DNA of 64,000 nucleotides, from NCBI RefSeq assembly GCF_000237925.1, contig NC_031498.1, positions 26,298,308 through 26,362,307 on the forward strand. Direction: 5' to 3'. Each line of letters opens with the position of its first letter. Within the stretch, counting starts at the first letter, position 1. The notes beneath the pieces were generated by a model. The model searched no databases. It was not told where the DNA came from and saw nothing but the letters and a program-made list of their open reading frames with translations. Positions 60,645-64,000 of the stretch are shown in pieces. Source of the stretch: Schistosoma mansoni. Lineage: Eukaryota; Platyhelminthes; Trematoda; Strigeidida; Schistosomatidae. Position numbers and translations under genes: made by a program.

Positions 60645-60670
60645 ATCTACTTTGATATTTGATAATATTC

Positions 60671-60676
60671 AATAAA
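60671..60676 (+). promoter_or_regulatory. Candidate polyadenylation signal of PRXL2B
   Basis: AATAAA lies 27 bases after the PRXL2B stop codon; an A-run begins about 45 bases further on. Good position for the gene's 3' end. Confidence 0.65.
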
Positions 60677-61023
60677 GAAGTAATGCTCATTATGAAGTTC
60701 AACTTCCCAATCTTCAAAAAAAAAGGTTTTTTGTTGTTGGTTTATAGTACTTTGTTTGTTTGCCTTAGTGATTTTATACCATTCTATTGAACTTTTATGG
60801 AAATAATAGTTTTTCTTCAATGAAAATTGTACTAAACTGTTCGTTTTTTAACTAGACTCTATGTTATACAACGGGGTTTTTGATGATTTCAAATTGGTTA
60901 TTCACTATTAACTGGTGAGGTGAAAAACATAATGTATGAACGAGTCTAATTGTGATTTGATATGAAGGTAAAGTTAGAATAAGATATTGTAATAAGTGCT
61001 TTTACAGTACTGAATAGTAATTG

Positions 61024-61905
61024 TCAGTCACAACGTAGAACTTCGTACGTACGTACATCAGTTCGAGTTGCCATACCACATTAGCACAGAGATGCAGTTG
61101 TCGATTCAAATCCCATAGTGGTAGAAGTAGTAAGAGTATAAGCATTATGTGGAAGATTAGGGTTTGAAGATGTTATTGAAGGAGTATAATCCAGTGAAAT
61201 AAATTTGGGAGGAGAAAAAAGAAAGAGACATTAAGAATTCAGAAGATTAGAATTTGGTAGAACACAAAGAGTGGATGCACCTTCGCCGTTGCAAACGACT
61301 TTGAGCCATGTCATTCAAGGTCTCTAACCATCAATTATTATCATCATGCGAATCCCAACCAGGTAGTCTACACCTACCAACATGGCTCAGTCTACTTGTT
61401 AGTGACTTCATAGATTGGTGCCACGTTTTGGTCTGGCCGTCCCTAGCTTTCTTCCAACCTACTCCTACACCATAAAACATTGCACGTCGGGGCAGTCGGT
61501 GGTGGGGCATACGTAACACATGTCCCAGCCATCTCAACTGATGAAGTTTCACTATTTCATCAATCGATTCGCCATCCTTACCTAGTGCCCGTTTCCTAAC
61601 AACTGCATTACTTACCTGGTGGCCCCAGGATATACGAGCAATGTTTCGAAGACACCTATGATGGAATACTAGTATAAGGTTAATGTACTTCTTTGGTACT
61701 CCTTTCAGTGACAAATACTGCCATAGAACCTCACGATCAACTGAGTCAAATACCGCCTTAAGGTCAAGAAATACTACGATTGTGGGACGTCTGAATGTGT
61801 GTTTGTGTTCTAGGACCTGACATAGAGTGAATATCTGGTCTATACAACCACGTCCAGGTCGAAAACCAGCATTGTTTTCTCTAGTCTGCTCTCCACGAGC
61901 TTTGG
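61024..61905 (-). mobile_element. RTE family A subtype 2, internally deleted
   Basis: From the tail (cttcgtacgtacgtacatca) to about 61,670 it is nearly identical to 51.47-52.10 kb. It then jumps to reverse-transcriptase sequence (SLKGVPKKYINLI joined to LVFHHRCLRNIARI), continuing to a FRPGRGCIDQ-like box near 61,860. The FADD region and thumb are deleted at the join. Confidence 0.87.
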
Positions 61906-62034
61906 GAATAGTAATAGTAATGATAATAAGGTTGAACGAAAACTGTGTTTAAATGTGAGATATCTTTCCGGTAGTTGATACGATGTTCCATTAGTTAAGT
62001 GAAAATATTATTAAGTTTATGGATCGATTTAAGT

Positions 62035-62180
62035 TATTTAACCATTGAAAACCTTCAAAAACTGTACGGACGTTTCATCCTATTTTGGGACTCATCAGCA
62101 GTGCTCACCCACGATGGAGTATTGAACCCAGCGCGCTATAGCTTAACTTACAGACCACTGAACCGGACTTCAATAAAAAT
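62035..62180 (-). repeat. Diverged hammerhead SINE, minus orientation
   Basis: The head is degenerate (ccggttcagtggtctgtaag, then a gggttcaatactcc B-box). The ribozyme core is CTGATGA (plus bases 62,092-62,098), helix II GUCC/GGAU, GAAAC (62,072-62,076). Helix I keeps four pairs (ACTG/CAGT). Helix III (CGTCCG) is weak and the cleavage triplet is GTA, so activity is doubtful. Confidence 0.75.
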
Positions 62181-62554
62181 ACTCATTTTTGGTTCTACTG
62201 TAAACTAACTCCTTAACCAAGTACGGATTTATTCATAACCAGTTTTACTCTACAGGTTTTATTTGTCAGCTAGTGATACTACCTGACTGGTTGAATTAAA
62301 GTTGAGTTTGAATCTGCAGTTTAGTGATGCGATCAATAATTTACAGAACAAATAATAATTGAACTTTTGTTTAACTTCATTCTTATGTACATACATCAGT
62401 TTGGTAGCCCAAAGTATTTCAGACAGCATTATTAACAATCATTGTATACATTTCATTAATGAATGTAGGTGTTCATTAAGTATTTTGTGCAATAAGTATT
62501 TATCAAAATTAGCTGATGAAATAGAAAGTATCATTTCTGTTAACTTACTTAATT

Positions 62555-62840
62555 ACACTTGTTACCCCCCGTGGAACAGGTCGACAATTAAGATTTTTCA
62601 ATCGACTTTGTCCCAGGCTCTGTTTTCCAGTTGTTCCCAAGCGCTATTCATTCTTTTTCTGTCTGCCTCCAATTCCCAGCGAAATCTGTTCTTGGGTCTT
62701 CCTCTTTTCCATTTGCCTTCAGGATCCCAAGTCAGGGCATGTTTTGTTATTTTTTCAATGTATGCCCTATCCACTCCTAACGTCTTTTGCTAATTTCCTC
62801 TTTGAATGGAAGCTGGTTTGTTCTCTACCATAATGGGTTA
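62555..62840 (-). mobile_element. RTE family B 3' end
   Basis: The minus strand reads GKWKRGRPKNRFRWELEADR and then KRMNSAWEQLENRAWDKVD. This is the family B C-terminus. The outer edge ccccccgtggaacagg matches the edge of the ELAV-intron copy. 5'-truncated. Confidence 0.8.
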
Positions 62841-64000
62841 TTCCTTTTTAATGAACATGACTAAATGAGTCTATAAACCGATAATGTTTAACATCAATTA
62901 AATGATATTGGAGAGACTATCTACTGCTAAATAAACTTATTGTTCCTAATTAACTACTCATCAATGGGATTATGGTAAATATCAAAATTATGACAAAGTC
63001 TAGAGAAAGTAACTAAGGTAAGTAGTTCAAATGGGAGTCAATTTTTAGCGATACATGTAACTAAGGTCATCATCATTAGTTATAAAATTAATTAAAACAT
63101 ATTTAGAAAAAAACAAGTGTGGACAATTCATTATAATTGGATTGTATGCTGTTTTTTATTGTTCCAGTCTTAATTCAGTGAATTTTCTTTATATTTACAC
63201 CTTAAAAGCAGCTTGATATTAATTCCATAAGATTATTGTTTGACTTCATATTGAATGTCAATGGGTAATCATAGGTAACTTCAACACATGCTAAAATATT
63301 CAATGTTGTAATGAATCCCTGCTTGACATGTATAATTCAGTTACTGGTATTCTTAAGCCACACATATATATAATTGCAATGAAACTCATTCTCTTGCATC
63401 AACCAATCTCAAAGAAGATTGTTTAGTTAGAGCGATTGAATTCGATGAGAATTGATTTGTGAACAACATAACTTGAGGTTTTACTTTTACATCATTGTAC
63501 AATAAAACGACACTTCTTTTTTAAGCCATTTTCGGTCTCGGTGCTCAAGATGACAATGAGATTAAATAATGTCTTTAAATACTTCGGAGTATTTGTTTCT
63601 GGTAATACGACAATAATTGTCTGTGTTTTTTCTCAATTCCACATAAATTATGTGCAAGATATTCTGGTCCTTGAGGCAAAACAGTATTTTCCGACTGTTT
63701 CCCATAACCTTGGAAATGTAGCTACATTTTTCCAATCAACAAAGTATGACGTGATATCTTAGGAATAAGAAGTGCCTTACTACGTACTTTTAAAGGATGG
63801 AACTAGCTGTTAACAAATTAATTAGTGAGTTTTCTTAGCCACTTGTGTGGATTAAACGTTAGCAGACAAGCATATTAGTTTTTTCTCAAAATGACCTTCA
63901 AAAACTTCTTTTTCAACATTGCATAGGAGAGAGCGTAGTTACTACATATAATTGGATTTGTTACAGCGCGTATGTTGTGGGCTAGAATTTTGTTTGCATA
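62841..64000. other. Intergenic, nothing recognised
   Basis: AT-rich to the window edge. An open frame at 63,541-63,762 has no recognisable domain or codon signature and no splice context, so I do not call it a gene. Confidence 0.45.

Noticed and set aside
63541-63762. 73-codon open frame near the right edge
   Set aside because: No domain, no splice context, no match to the repeat families here. Length is unremarkable for AT-rich random sequence.

Overview
This window looks like nuclear DNA of a blood fluke, genus Schistosoma. The evidence is threefold. The host genes have tiny 5' introns (31-36 bp) followed by introns of several kilobases. RTE-type LINEs end in (TGAC)n. Smα-like tRNA-derived repeats carry hammerhead ribozyme motifs. 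The species cannot be fixed from sequence alone.

Four host genes can be assembled by hand with consistent splice phases. (1) About 5.6-18.9 kb, minus strand: a SUV39H-type histone H3K9 methyltransferase with chromodomain, nine-cysteine pre-SET and SET. Nine exons give 556 codons; the final post-SET exon was not found and may lie beyond base 1. (2) About 26.3-30.6 kb, plus strand: SREK1IP1, a small CCHC zinc-knuckle protein linked to splicing factors. Five exons give a complete protein, with a 36-bp first intron that is also an open reading frame. (3) About 39.4-43.0 kb, plus strand: an ELAV/Hu-type RNA-binding protein of about 1000 residues with three RRMs and a very long low-complexity N-terminus. 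(4) About 49.4-60.6 kb, plus strand: a PRXL2B-type thioredoxin-fold enzyme (prostamide/prostaglandin F synthase family). Four exons are found and the first coding exon is missing.

The rest is mostly transposon debris. It includes two RTE LINE families (A: (TGAC)n tails, many 5'-truncated or internally deleted copies; B: mainly antisense 3' ends), two CR1/Jockey-like LINE fragments, and two Penelope-like fragments. A roughly 520-bp family with an (AAAT)n tail has eight copies. A tRNA-headed hammerhead SINE family often sits as fold-back pairs. Gypsy-type LTR fossils lie near 20-23 kb and 27-29 kb. Several two-copy repeats have no name I can give.

The most interesting structures are: a complete predicted type I hammerhead at 54,928-54,973; recurrent fold-back pairs of that repeat, one with 188 of 189 bases matching between arms; the same repeats lying next to Penelope-like fragments; and a roughly 355-bp repeat that interrupts a LINE with exact GT...AG edges, as an intron would. 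There is no CRISPR array, prokaryotic operon, rRNA or credible functional tRNA gene.
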